From: SCN-70-22 sp046327755
GTDB lineage: Bacteria > Gemmatimonadota > Gemmatimonadetes > Gemmatimonadales > Gemmatimonadaceae
Direction: 5' to 3'
Assembly (NCBI GenBank): GCA_046327755.1
Contig: JAXLXW010000016.1
Coordinates: 1-64,000 of the forward strand
Length of the DNA stretch: 64,000 bases
The position numbers and the translations under genes are program-made. Below are positions 51,264 to 59,678 of the stretch, piece after piece. Every line of letters starts with the position of its first letter. Position 1 is the stretch's first letter. The notes beneath the pieces are model-generated. The model was given only the letters and a program-made list of their open reading frames with translations. It was not told the DNA's origin and searched no databases.

Positions 51264-52565
51264 GTGACGCGCGACGACATCGACGCCTTCTTCGCCGACC
51301 GCGACACGCTCGACGTCGAGTCGTACCTCGAGCTCGACTTCACCTTCGAGTGCGTCGGCGACCCGCGCGCCGCGGCCGCGCACCTCGCGAGCGAGCAGTC
51401 GACGGCGCAGTGGAAGCGGGTGGGAATCGACGAGGATTTCCGCCCCCGCTTCGGCGCCAAGGTCATCGCACTGGAGTCGTCGCCGCGCGATGGCTTCTCG
51501 CTCCCGCTCCCGCTCCCGGTGACGGTGCCGGGCGAGGTGCACGCCTGCCGCGCGACCATCGCGCATCCGCACGGCAACTTCGGCGCGAGCTTTCCCAACC
51601 TCATGACGGCGGTCATGGGCGAGGGGACGTTCTTCGCCCCGGGGATCCCGATCGTGCGGTTGGAGGACATCCGGTTCCCCGCCAGCTACCTCGCGCACTT
51701 CGAGGGGCCGCAGTTCGGGGTGACCGGAGTGCGCCAGCAGCTGCAAGCGTTCGACCGCCCGATCTTCTTCGGCGTCATCAAGCCTAACGTCGGCCTGCCC
51801 CCAGCGCCGTTCGCCGAGCTGGCGTATGAGGGATGGCGTGGCGGCCTCGATGTCGCCAAGGACGACGAGATGCTGGGCGACGTGGCGTGGTCGCCGCTGG
51901 CCGAGCGGGCGCGCGCGCTGGGCGAGGCGCGGCAGCGCGCCATTGCCGAGACCGGGCTCCCCAAGGCATACCTCGCGAACATCACCGACGAGGTGTATCG
52001 ACTCGCCGAGTTGCACGACACGGCGGTGGCGGCGGGGGCGACGATGCTGATGGTGAACGCGATGCCGGTGGGGATGAGCGGCGTGCGCCTGCTGCGGCGT
52101 CACGCGCGCGTCCCGCTCGTGACGCACTTCCCGTTCATTGCGGCCTTCAGCCGGCTTGCCGCGTTTGGGGTGCATGCGCGCGTCATCACGCGACTGCAGC
52201 GCTTGGCCGGCGCCGACGTGATCATCATGCCGGGGTTCGGTCCGCGAATGTTCACCCCCGAACACGAGGTGCTGGCGTGCGTCCGCGCCTGCCTGGAGCC
52301 GATGGGTGGGATCAAGCCGGCACTTCCGGTTCCCGGCGGGAGCGATTCCGCCGCGACGCTGGAGGGGGTGTACCGACGGCTGGGGACGGTCGACTTCGGC
52401 TTCGTCCCCGGGCGCGGCGTCTTTGGCCATCCAATGGGCCCCGCCGCGGGGGCGGCGTCGCTGCGGCAGGCGTGGGAGGCGATCGCGCGGGGGATGCCGG
52501 TGGCGGAGTACGCGCGCTCCAACGAAGCGCTGCGGGCAGCGCTGGCGGCGTTCGACAGGTCGTAG
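51264..52565 (+). CDS. RuBisCO-like protein, form IV (Photo-type)
   Basis: 433 residues, GTG start. The large-subunit fold is collinear with RuBisCO, but key residues differ. In FFGVIKPNVGL the first Lys (173) is kept and the second catalytic Lys is Asn175. The carbamylation triad is intact in GGLDVAKDDE (Lys199, Asp201, Glu202). The region VPLVTHFPFIAAFSR keeps the active-site His. The loop-6 Lys is absent (VIIMPGFGPRM). Motifs EQSTAQWKRVG, KAYLANITDEV, RVITRLQRLAG and GFVPGRGVFGHPMGP match what I recall of the Chlorobium-type form IV protein. Carboxylation is therefore not expected; an enolase- or isomerase-type reaction or a sulfur/redox role is likely. Confidence 0.88.
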   Translation: MTRDDIDAFFADRDTLDVESYLELDFTFECVGDPRAAAAHLASEQSTAQWKRVGIDEDFRPRFGAKVIALESSPRDGFSLPLPLPVTVPGEVHACRATIAHPHGNFGASFPNLMTAVMGEGTFFAPGIPIVRLEDIRFPASYLAHFEGPQFGVTGVRQQLQAFDRPIFFGVIKPNVGLPPAPFAELAYEGWRGGLDVAKDDEMLGDVAWSPLAERARALGEARQRAIAETGLPKAYLANITDEVYRLAELHDTAVAAGATMLMVNAMPVGMSGVRLLRRHARVPLVTHFPFIAAFSRLAAFGVHARVITRLQRLAGADVIIMPGFGPRMFTPEHEVLACVRACLEPMGGIKPALPVPGGSDSAATLEGVYRRLGTVDFGFVPGRGVFGHPMGPAAGAASLRQAWEAIARGMPVAEYARSNEALRAALAAFDRS

Positions 52566-52609
52566 CGCTCCCTCTTGCCGAACGCGCGGCTCCGCGCCAC
52601 GCTTCATCC

Positions 52610-52978
52610 ATGCGACGTCATTCGCGTGCCCTCCTCGTCACGGTCCTGGCATCGGCCTGTTCGTCCGGGACCGATCCCGACGCGACCGTCCTGCACATCC
52701 GACTGCTCGACGATCGGGGCGAGCCGGCCGGGCGTCACCAGGTGGTGGTGACGGCGCAGGCTTCGGCGCCGTTCACGCGCGTCACCAGTCTTGGCGGAAC
52801 GCTCGACCTCTCGCTCCGCGATGGCGGGAGCTATCGCGTGCAGGTCATCCCGCGCGCCGGCTACGTGAGCCTCCCGACGCTCAGCCGCGAGGTGACGCTT
52901 CCCGCGCACCAACGGACCGTCATTGGCTTCACGCTGCAGCGCGAAGGGGTCTCGACGAACGACATCCCGCCGCGCTGA
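52610..52978 (+). CDS. Small lipoprotein with carboxypeptidase-regulatory-like fold
   Basis: 122 residues. Lipobox LASAC (Cys about 17). The remaining 100 residues read as one beta-sandwich (LHIRLLDDRGEPAGRHQVVVTA, GTLDLSLRDGGSYRVQVIPRAGY, TLPAHQRTVIGFTLQ), like a single CarboxypepD_reg module. Function unknown. It follows the RuBisCO-like gene by 44 bp. Confidence 0.75.
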   Translation: MRRHSRALLVTVLASACSSGTDPDATVLHIRLLDDRGEPAGRHQVVVTAQASAPFTRVTSLGGTLDLSLRDGGSYRVQVIPRAGYVSLPTLSREVTLPAHQRTVIGFTLQREGVSTNDIPPR

Positions 52979-53036
52979 CGGCGGCACGCCCGACCGCACC
53001 GCACTCCTTGCACGCCGCGCACGCACCGCCGCTCGC

Positions 53037-53672
53037 ATGCACGCCCAGCTGCGCGACACCAACGTCGTCCTCCTCCTGATCGTCGTCGTTGGCGGCTCCA
53101 TCGCGCTGAGCGCGTGGCGCTACCGCACCGCGCGCGACATCGCGGAAGAATGGCTGATGCGGCACCGGTATCGCGTGCGATCGCTCCGCATGGCCTGGTT
53201 CAACTTTCCGCGCTTTGCCCCCAGCCCGCTTCGCAGCACGAAGCGTTCGGTCGAGTTCCGCGCCGAGGTCGATGACCTCCGCCTGGGGGGGACGGGGGTG
53301 CTGTGGATGCGCGTGTGGACCGACTGGATCGGGGTGTCGGAGCGCGAGCCGGACATCAACTGGGAACGCATGCCGGTCGCCGTGGACGATCGGTCGCGCA
53401 CGCTGGAGGAAACGTGGGCCATTCGCCAGCGCGCGTTGCTGGAGCGCGTCGCTGCCGGGGAGCACATCTTCCGTCCAGACAGCCGCTCCGCCGAGGACGG
53501 GAGTGCGTTCGATGAGGTGGTGGAACACCTCATGGCATTGTCGCGCCGGGGCCTCGTCAGCTGCAGCACACCGGTCATGGATGTGCGCGGGGTATCGCAG
53601 TACGTCGCGGTCACCGACGTGGCGCTGACCGAGGCCGGGCGCCGGTGGCTCGAAGAGGCGCGGGCGCGTTAG
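53037..53672 (+). CDS. Hypothetical membrane-anchored protein
   Basis: 211 residues. One N-terminal helix (VVLLLIVVVGGSIALSAW) precedes a soluble domain with WLMRHRYRVRSLRMAWFNFPRF, repeated acidic patches and a C-terminal helix (VTDVALTEAGRRWLEEARAR) that could be a winged-helix-like element. No family recognised. It may be co-transcribed with the lipoprotein upstream (58 bp). Confidence 0.68.
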   Translation: MHAQLRDTNVVLLLIVVVGGSIALSAWRYRTARDIAEEWLMRHRYRVRSLRMAWFNFPRFAPSPLRSTKRSVEFRAEVDDLRLGGTGVLWMRVWTDWIGVSEREPDINWERMPVAVDDRSRTLEETWAIRQRALLERVAAGEHIFRPDSRSAEDGSAFDEVVEHLMALSRRGLVSCSTPVMDVRGVSQYVAVTDVALTEAGRRWLEEARAR

Positions 53673-53714
53673 GCGCCCGAACCCCTCGCGTTCCCCGCCC
53701 TGCCTGACGAGCGG

Positions 53715-54212
53715 TCAGGCGAAGGGGTTCTCGTCGCGGCTCACCCCGTACACCGCCGGGACGGGAACGCCCAGCATTCGCAGGCTCATCGTCAACTGGC
53801 CGCGGTGGTGGTACACGTGGTTCATCCCCACCATGCGGAACATCGCCGCGCGGGGAACCGTCATCACCGGGACGCCGTCGCGGGTGAGCGACCACGGGGT
53901 CATCAACCACTCGTCGGTGGCGGACGACAGGCACTGACGCACCGCCGACTCACTCGCCGCCAGCGCCTGCAGGATCTCGGCGCGAGACGACGCCGCGGGC
54001 TGCTGGAACTCGGGGACGGGCATCGCGTCCGTCTGGATCATGCGCGTCACTCCCGCCGGCGTCCCCGCCACGTGAAAGGCAAGCTGGCCGAGCGACATCG
54101 CCGTGGGGTGCGGCTGCCAGGCAAGTTGGTCGTCCGGAACGCGCTCGAGGACGCGGCGCGTCGCGTGCAGTTCCTGCTCGAACTCCGCCAGCAGCTGTTG
54201 TCCGATGCTCAT
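53715..54212 (-). CDS. DinB family protein
   Basis: 165 residues from the ATG at 54212. A four-helix bundle of the DinB/YfiT type: LLAEFEQELHATRRVLERVPDDQLAW.PHP, metal His in LAFHVAG, and HVYHHRGQLTMSLRMLGVPVP near the end with the His pair. Members are metal-dependent, thiol-linked transferases or of unknown role. It lies 44 bp after the SRPBCC gene on the same strand and may be the third gene of the ArsR-led operon. Confidence 0.9.
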   Translation of the reverse strand: MSIGQQLLAEFEQELHATRRVLERVPDDQLAWQPHPTAMSLGQLAFHVAGTPAGVTRMIQTDAMPVPEFQQPAASSRAEILQALAASESAVRQCLSSATDEWLMTPWSLTRDGVPVMTVPRAAMFRMVGMNHVYHHRGQLTMSLRMLGVPVPAVYGVSRDENPFA

Positions 54213-54256
54213 GGTCGTCGTGACGAGTGGTGAAGGATGAAGGAAGCAGCGAAGCG

Positions 54257-54706
54257 TTAGGGCGCGAGACAGGACGGGAGGCGCCCAAGGCACCCTTCCC
54301 ACCCGGCGCGGTGTCCCTCGCGGCGTTGCTCGGTGCTGAAGCGCGAGTGTCGCAGCGAGAGGTCGCACCCGGCCGGGACGGCGCGCAGCGTCACTTCGAC
54401 CAGCGTCTCCTCGCCGTCACCGGTCTCCCAGGCCCACGTGAACGCAAGGCGGTGTGGGGCCTGGACTTCGACGTACTCCCCCACGCAGATGTGCACCTTG
54501 CCGCCGGGTTCGCGCATCTCGATGCGATAGCGCCCGCCGGCGCGCACCTCGAGCTGGTGCACGGTGGTGGCCATCTGCGCGCTGGGGGCGAACCAGAGCG
54601 CTACCGATCCCGGCGAGGTCCACGCCGCCCAGACTTGCTCGGGCGTCGCGTTGATGGTGCGGGAGATGTCGAGGGAGAGGGCGTCTTTGTGGAGCGGGAT
54701 GGCCAT
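54257..54706 (-). CDS. SRPBCC / AHSA1-like domain protein
   Basis: 149 residues from the ATG at 54706. LDISRTINATPEQVWAAWTSPGSVALWFAP is the family opening, with VRAGGRYRIEM, VGEYVEV.APHRLAFTW and the final HRAGWEGCLGRL. Second ArsR-SRPBCC pair in the window. Its first 106 bases are overlapped out of frame by the end of the ArsR gene, which is far longer than a normal coupling overlap. Confidence 0.88.
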   Translation of the reverse strand: MAIPLHKDALSLDISRTINATPEQVWAAWTSPGSVALWFAPSAQMATTVHQLEVRAGGRYRIEMREPGGKVHICVGEYVEVQAPHRLAFTWAWETGDGEETLVEVTLRAVPAGCDLSLRHSRFSTEQRREGHRAGWEGCLGRLPSCLAP

Positions 54707-55086
54707 GCGGAGTCTCCGGTCGTGCGTGCGGTGGTGCGTGCGGTCGTGCCTGCAGCCATGGGTGGATGCTGCGTGGCGAGGAAGCGTTCGAGGGAGTCGA
54801 GTTGCCCTTCCCAGAAGGCGCGGTAGTGCGACAGCCACTCGGCGGCGCCAGCCAGGGGGCGTGGAGCGAGACGGCAGACGCGCACACGCCCTTCCTTGCG
54901 CGCGGTCACGAGCCCGGCGCGTTCGAGATACCGCACATGCTTGAGCACCCCGGGGAGGGTGAGCCGGTGCGGGGCGCCGAGTTCGGAGACCGACGCCGCG
55001 CCCAGCGACAGGCGCGAGAGCATCGCGCGCCGCACGGGATCGGCAAGCGCACTGAAGGTCTGGTCGAGCGTCTTTTGGTTAACCAT
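54601..55086 (-). CDS. ArsR-family regulator with an out-of-frame C-terminal extension over the next gene
   Basis: 161 residues. TFSALADPVRRAMLSRLSLGAASVSEL, recognition helix LTLPGVLKHVRYLERAGLV and wing KEGRVRVCRLAP define the ArsR fold, which should end near LDSLERFLAT (about residue 108). The reading frame continues for about 50 residues of Thr/Ser/Arg-rich sequence into the SRPBCC gene in another frame. Either the extension is real or a frameshift removed the normal stop. The start ATG (55086) sits inside its own operator. Confidence 0.85.
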   Translation of the reverse strand: MVNQKTLDQTFSALADPVRRAMLSRLSLGAASVSELGAPHRLTLPGVLKHVRYLERAGLVTARKEGRVRVCRLAPRPLAGAAEWLSHYRAFWEGQLDSLERFLATQHPPMAAGTTARTTARTTGDSAWPSRSTKTPSPSTSPAPSTRRPSKSGRRGPRRDR

Positions 55087-55122
55087 TGGGTAAACTATTG
55101 CACCACAGGAACGCCGCGTCAA
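55078..55122 (-). promoter_or_regulatory. Leaderless promoter and 7-4-7 operator of the second ArsR gene
   Basis: On the minus strand: TTGACG (55122-55117), 17-bp spacer, AATAGT (55099-55094), then TTACCCA and the ATG at 55086. The operator gtttacc-caat-ggttaac (55095-55078) has one mismatched pair, the same 7-4-7 geometry and the same CAAT centre as the operator at 8.37 kb. It covers the start codon. The predicted transcript begins at or next to the ATG. Confidence 0.7.
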
Positions 55123-55173
55123 CCCGGAGGTTGCGCGGCGCGTGGGCGCCCCCCGCGGCGCGGGGGAGCGCGC

Positions 55174-56409
55174 TCAGTCCTCCGGCGTACCTGGAAGGAG
55201 GGGCTCGAGGTCGACCGCCTGCGCGCCGTTCTCCGTGCAGACGGCGTGCTTGGTCTCGCCGGCGTGGTACATCGCCACGCCGGCCCATTCGCCGCGCTTG
55301 TTGAGGACGAAGAAGCGGATGTTGAAGTTGGGGTTCCCCTTCGCGTTGAGCAGGCGGCTCTCCACCGTGTTGGCCCTGATGCGCTTGAGCGCCTCCATCC
55401 CCGCGTCCTTGGGGCTCATGCCGCGGCGCATCGACTCGACGATGAGGAACGACGAGAGGTTGTAGAGATTGGCCTCGCCCCGCCCGGTGGAGCCGGCGGC
55501 ACCGACGTCGTTGTCGACGTAGAGCCCGGCACCGAGGATGGGCGAGTCACCCGTGCGCCCCGGAATCTTCCAGGCGAGTCCGCTCGTGGTGGTCACGCCG
55601 CAGATGTCGCCGTTGGGGCCGATGGCGTCGCAGTTGATCGTTCCCCAGAACGACCCTTCGCGCAGCAGGCCGTCGCGCACCATCGAGCGGCCGGCGGCCA
55701 GGGCGCGCGACTCCCAGTCGGCGTTAGGCACGCGGTGGGGGCTCGCCGCGAACGCCGCGTCGCCCGGGTCCTTCTCGTGCTTGTCCTTCGGGGCGCGCCC
55801 CTTCCCCCTGGGGTCGAGCCAGTGCTCCGGGTCGACACGGCGCTTCCACTCGCGCCACAGGCGCCGCGAGTTCTCCGTGTTGAGGTCGTCCTCGATGGTG
55901 AAGCCCATCTGCCGGGCAAACTCGCGCGCGCCCGGCCCGCTCAGGAGGTGGTGGTCCGTGTAGTCCATCACCGCCTGGGCCACGAGCGACGGGGTGCGCA
56001 CCCCCTCGATGCAGGCCACGGCGCCGGCGCGCCGGCGCGGACCGTGCATGCACGACGCATCGAGCTGCACCACGCCGTCAGCGTTAGGCAGCGCCCCGTA
56101 GCCGATCCCCGTCTCCAGCGGGTCGAGCTCGGGGATGTTCACCCCGGCGATGAGGGCGTCGAGGACGTCCTTTCCCTCGGTGATGAGGCGGAAGGCGCGC
56201 TGCACCGCGTTCTCGCTCCCGCCGTTCCGGAACTCCCATCCGGAGTAGTCGGAGATGACGACCGGACGTACGGCGTGCTTGAGCCACAGTTCGGGTGCGC
56301 GTGGCGACGACGCTTCGGCGGTTGCAGGTGCTGCGAGCGCCACCCCCGCGAGCGGGGCGGCGACGAGGGTCGTCGAGGTGCGCTTCACGAAGTCGCGGCG
56401 AGAGAGCAT
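55174..56409 (-). CDS. Tat-exported N(4)-(beta-N-acetylglucosaminyl)-L-asparaginase / isoaspartyl peptidase family
   Basis: 411 residues from the ATG at 56409. Twin-arginine signal SRRDFVKRTSTTLVAAPLAG. The Ntn-hydrolase core has VVISDYSGWEF, ENAVQRAFRLI..GKDVLDALIAGVN, GYGALPNADGVVQLDASCM, the nucleophile Thr in FWGTINCDA, GVTTTSGLAWKIPGRTGDSPILGAGLYVDN and GSTGRGEAN. It autocleaves before the Thr and hydrolyses N-glycan or beta-aspartyl linkages. Scission would be at Gly-Thr rather than the Asp-Thr of classical glycosylasparaginase. Gly-Thr is also used by plant-type asparaginases. It is divergent from the propeller gene. Confidence 0.87.
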   Translation of the reverse strand: MLSRRDFVKRTSTTLVAAPLAGVALAAPATAEASSPRAPELWLKHAVRPVVISDYSGWEFRNGGSENAVQRAFRLITEGKDVLDALIAGVNIPELDPLETGIGYGALPNADGVVQLDASCMHGPRRRAGAVACIEGVRTPSLVAQAVMDYTDHHLLSGPGAREFARQMGFTIEDDLNTENSRRLWREWKRRVDPEHWLDPRGKGRAPKDKHEKDPGDAAFAASPHRVPNADWESRALAAGRSMVRDGLLREGSFWGTINCDAIGPNGDICGVTTTSGLAWKIPGRTGDSPILGAGLYVDNDVGAAGSTGRGEANLYNLSSFLIVESMRRGMSPKDAGMEALKRIRANTVESRLLNAKGNPNFNIRFFVLNKRGEWAGVAMYHAGETKHAVCTENGAQAVDLEPLLPGTPED

Positions 56410-56585
56410 GGGAGCGGGGGCGCGTGTGATGAGGTGGCGACGTGCCTGAATTCTTCCGGTGGATCGCGACCGACGGAAGGGTGAGCGGCGAGACGCGGGG
56501 GTTCGCGTCCCGCGTCTCGCGAACGCTGTGTGTCGCGCGGCGCTCGCGCGGGATAGATTCGCGCGTCCCCTTTCCCCCACGCCAG

Positions 56586-59500
56586 ATGTCCCGTCTCTCG
56601 ACTGTCTCCCGGCTTGGTACGACGGCTGTGATGTGCGCGTCGCTGACACCGATCGTGTCGAGCGCGCAGTCCCCGTTCGACTCGCTTCGCTTCCGGCAGA
56701 TCGGCCCCGCCGCACTGGGCGGGCGCATCCATGATGTCGAAGGGGTGCCGGGAGACCCGCTGACGCTCTACGTCGCCACCGCGTCGGGCGGGTTGTGGAA
56801 GACGACGAACAAGGGGACGACGTGGACGCCGATCTTCGACAACCAGAAGGTCGCGACGTTCGGCGACGTGGCGATCTTCGAGGGGGATGCGCGCATCCTC
56901 TACGTCGGGACAGGAGAGCAGAACAACCGGCAGAGCAGTTCGTGGGGGAACGGGGTCTACAAGTCGACCGACGCCGGCGCGACGTGGACGCACCTGGGGC
57001 TCGAGCGGACGCGGCACATTGGGCGCGTCGCGATCCATCCTACCAACCCGGACATCGCGTGGGTCGCGGCGGCCGGCGACCTGTTCGCGCCTAACGCCGA
57101 CCGCGGCGTCTATCGCACCACGGACGGGGGGCGCAGCTGGACCAAGACGCTCTTCGTCGATTCGCTCACGGGGGCGACCGACATCGTCGTGAACCCGGTG
57201 AACCCTGACGTGGTGATTGCCGCCACGTACCAGCGCCTCCGCACGCCGTGGGGGTACAACGGGGGGGGCCCCGGCAGCGCGCTCTACAAGTCCGTCGACG
57301 GCGGCGCGACCTGGCGCAAGATCACCGAGGGGATCCCGGCAGGCGACAAGGGGCGCATCGGGCTCGCCATCGCCCGCACCGACCCGCGCGTCGTCATCGC
57401 AACCATCGAGCACCGCGCCGAAGGGGGTACCTACCGATCCGAAGATGGCGGCGACAGCTGGCGCAAGGTGAACGCGCTCAATCCGCGCCCGATGTACTAC
57501 TCGTCGCCGGCCATCGACCCCACGAACGCCGACCGTGTCTGGATCCCCGGCGTCACGGTGTACCGCAGTGACGACGGCGCTCGCACCTTCCGCACGCTCC
57601 CCACGGGGCCGACGTACGACGTGGGGCTCAAGGGGGACCACCATGCCTTCTGGATCGATCCCTCGAACTCGCGACACGCCTTCCTGGGGGGCGACGGCGG
57701 GCTCCACGAGACGTGGGACCTGGGGGAGACGTGGGTGCGCATGAACAACCTCCCCATCGGGCAGTTCTACTCGGTGGCCGCCGACGACCGCGATCCGTAC
57801 TGGATCTACGGCGGGATGCAGGACAACCACTCGTGGATGGGGCCGAGCGCGACGCGCCACTGGTTAGGCATCGTGAACGAGGACTGGCGCCAGATCGGCT
57901 TCGGAGACGGGATGTACCAGCGCCCGGACCCGTTCAACAAGCGATGGGTCTACACCGCATCGCAGAACCTCGGGATCCAGCGCTTCGACATCGAGACCGG
58001 CGACCGGCTGGGGCTCAAGCCGTTCCCTCCGACCGAAGGCGACAGCGCGTATCGCTTCGACTGGACCGCCCCCATCATCGTCTCGCGCCACACGCCGGGA
58101 ACGATCTACGTCGGCGGCAACCGTCTCTTCATCACGCGCGACTACGGCAACTCGTGGACGCGCACGAAGGACCTCACGCGGCAGGTGAACCGGGACACGC
58201 TCCCCATCATGGGGGTGATGGGACGCAACATCACGCTGTCGCGCTACGACGGCGAGTCGTCGTTCTCCGAGCTGTCGACGATCTCCGAGTCGCCGCTCGA
58301 CGCCAAGGTGCTCTGGATCGGGACCGACGACGGCGTGGTGCAGCTGTCGCGCGACGGCGGCGTCACGTGGGACGACGTCACGGCGCGCATCCCCGGCGTC
58401 CCCTCGGGGACGTTCGTGAGTCGCGTGCACGCCTCCGCGTTAGGTCGCGGCGCCGCCTATGTCTCGTTCGACGGACATCGCGGCGGAGACTACGCTCCCT
58501 ACCTCTTCCGTACGCTCGACTTCGGCGCCACGTGGACGCGGGTGTCGGGCAACCTTCCCGGCGACATGCCGGTGCGCACGGTGCACGAGTACGACGGGAA
58601 GCCCGGCGTCGTCTTCGCGGGGATGGAGTTCGGCCTCTACCTCTCGGTGGATACGGCCCGCACCTGGACGCGCGTCGCGTCGCTCCCCACCACGCGCTAC
58701 GACGACATCCTCGTGCATCCGCGCACGAAGGACGTGATCGTGGGGACGCACGGGCGCTCGATCTGGATCCTCGACGACGCCTCGCCGATCGCCGCGTGGT
58801 CAGGGGCGATCGCGGCGAAGCGCGTGCACCTCTTCCCCGTGCGACCGGCGACGCTCTTCCAGTTCTGGGAGGACTTCTCCTATCGGGCGCAGGGGGCGTT
58901 CGCCGGGGAGAACCCGAAGGACGGCGCCCTCATCTCCTACTCGCTAGGCAGCGCCGCGAATGCCGTCACCATCACGATCGCGACGCCGGCCGGGAAGGTG
59001 ATTCGATCACTCAAGGGACCGGCGTCCGCCGGCATGGTCCACCGCATCAACTGGGACCTGCGCCACGCGCCGCCGCCGGCGAGCGGCTTCGGCGGCGATG
59101 AGGAAGGGGGGAGTGCCGGTGCACTTCCGCGCCCGCCGCGTGACATCGACGATCGCGGGCCGTTCGTATCGCCGGGGACGTACGTCGTGACCATCGACGC
59201 CGATGGCGAGAAGTCGACGCAATCGGTCGTCGTGAAGCCCGATCCACTCCTCCCGGTGAGCGTGGCACAGCAGAAGGTGCGCGAGTCGTTCCTGCTCGAG
59301 GTAAGCGGGGCGCAGTCGACGGTGGCCGAGGTGGGGCAGCGGATGACCGCGCTTCGCAAGCAGCTGACCGACCGTCGCACCGGCGCCGCGGAGGGGAGCG
59401 GCGCGCGCTCAGGGGCCGACAGCGCGCTCACGCGCCTCACCGCGCTGGAGCGCACGCTGCGCGCAGGGCCGGGGGCGGTGCGCGGGCGCGTGTATGGGCT

Positions 59501-59657
59501 CGCCGGCGAGTTCAACGGACAGGGAGCGCTGCAGGGATCGCTCCATCCGCCAACCAAGACGCATCGCGAGCAGTTCGCGATCATCAAGGCGATCCTCGCC
59601 CGCGTGCAGCTGCAACTCGCGGAGCTGGAGGCGAAGGTTGGCGCGCTGCAGGACTAG
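56586..59657 (+). CDS. Secreted sortilin/VPS10-like beta-propeller protein (BNR-repeat glycosyl hydrolase-like)
   Basis: 1023 residues with signal peptide (TTAVMCASLTPIVSSAQ). Repeated Asp-box blades are obvious: GGLWKTTNKGTTWTPIF, GVYKSTDAGATWTHL, GVYRTTDGGRSWTKTL, ALYKSVDGGATWRKI, TYRSEDGGDSWRKV, VQLSRDGGVTWDDV and more, forming one or two large propellers (to about residue 740). A C-terminal region with an Ig-like part (GTYVVTIDADGEKSTQSVVVKPDP) and coiled helices (RESFLLEVSGAQSTVAEVGQRMTALRKQLTD) follows. The family is abundant in Gemmatimonadota; catalytic activity is unproven. Confidence 0.9.
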   Translation: MSRLSTVSRLGTTAVMCASLTPIVSSAQSPFDSLRFRQIGPAALGGRIHDVEGVPGDPLTLYVATASGGLWKTTNKGTTWTPIFDNQKVATFGDVAIFEGDARILYVGTGEQNNRQSSSWGNGVYKSTDAGATWTHLGLERTRHIGRVAIHPTNPDIAWVAAAGDLFAPNADRGVYRTTDGGRSWTKTLFVDSLTGATDIVVNPVNPDVVIAATYQRLRTPWGYNGGGPGSALYKSVDGGATWRKITEGIPAGDKGRIGLAIARTDPRVVIATIEHRAEGGTYRSEDGGDSWRKVNALNPRPMYYSSPAIDPTNADRVWIPGVTVYRSDDGARTFRTLPTGPTYDVGLKGDHHAFWIDPSNSRHAFLGGDGGLHETWDLGETWVRMNNLPIGQFYSVAADDRDPYWIYGGMQDNHSWMGPSATRHWLGIVNEDWRQIGFGDGMYQRPDPFNKRWVYTASQNLGIQRFDIETGDRLGLKPFPPTEGDSAYRFDWTAPIIVSRHTPGTIYVGGNRLFITRDYGNSWTRTKDLTRQVNRDTLPIMGVMGRNITLSRYDGESSFSELSTISESPLDAKVLWIGTDDGVVQLSRDGGVTWDDVTARIPGVPSGTFVSRVHASALGRGAAYVSFDGHRGGDYAPYLFRTLDFGATWTRVSGNLPGDMPVRTVHEYDGKPGVVFAGMEFGLYLSVDTARTWTRVASLPTTRYDDILVHPRTKDVIVGTHGRSIWILDDASPIAAWSGAIAAKRVHLFPVRPATLFQFWEDFSYRAQGAFAGENPKDGALISYSLGSAANAVTITIATPAGKVIRSLKGPASAGMVHRINWDLRHAPPPASGFGGDEEGGSAGALPRPPRDIDDRGPFVSPGTYVVTIDADGEKSTQSVVVKPDPLLPVSVAQQKVRESFLLEVSGAQSTVAEVGQRMTALRKQLTDRRTGAAEGSGARSGADSALTRLTALERTLRAGPGAVRGRVYGLAGEFNGQGALQGSLHPPTKTHREQFAIIKAILARVQLQLAELEAKVGALQD

Positions 59658-59678
59658 TCTCACGCTGCGAGTTCACGC

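Noticed and set aside
51264..52565. Genuine CO2-fixing RuBisCO
   Set aside because: The second catalytic Lys and the loop-6 Lys are missing, and there is no phosphoribulokinase gene in the window.
55622..55660. Gly-Thr instead of Asp-Thr at the cleavage site of the asparaginase
   Set aside because: At first it looked like loss of autoprocessing, but Gly-Thr is the normal scission site in plant-type asparaginases such as human ASRGL1 and E. coli IaaA, so activity is not in doubt.
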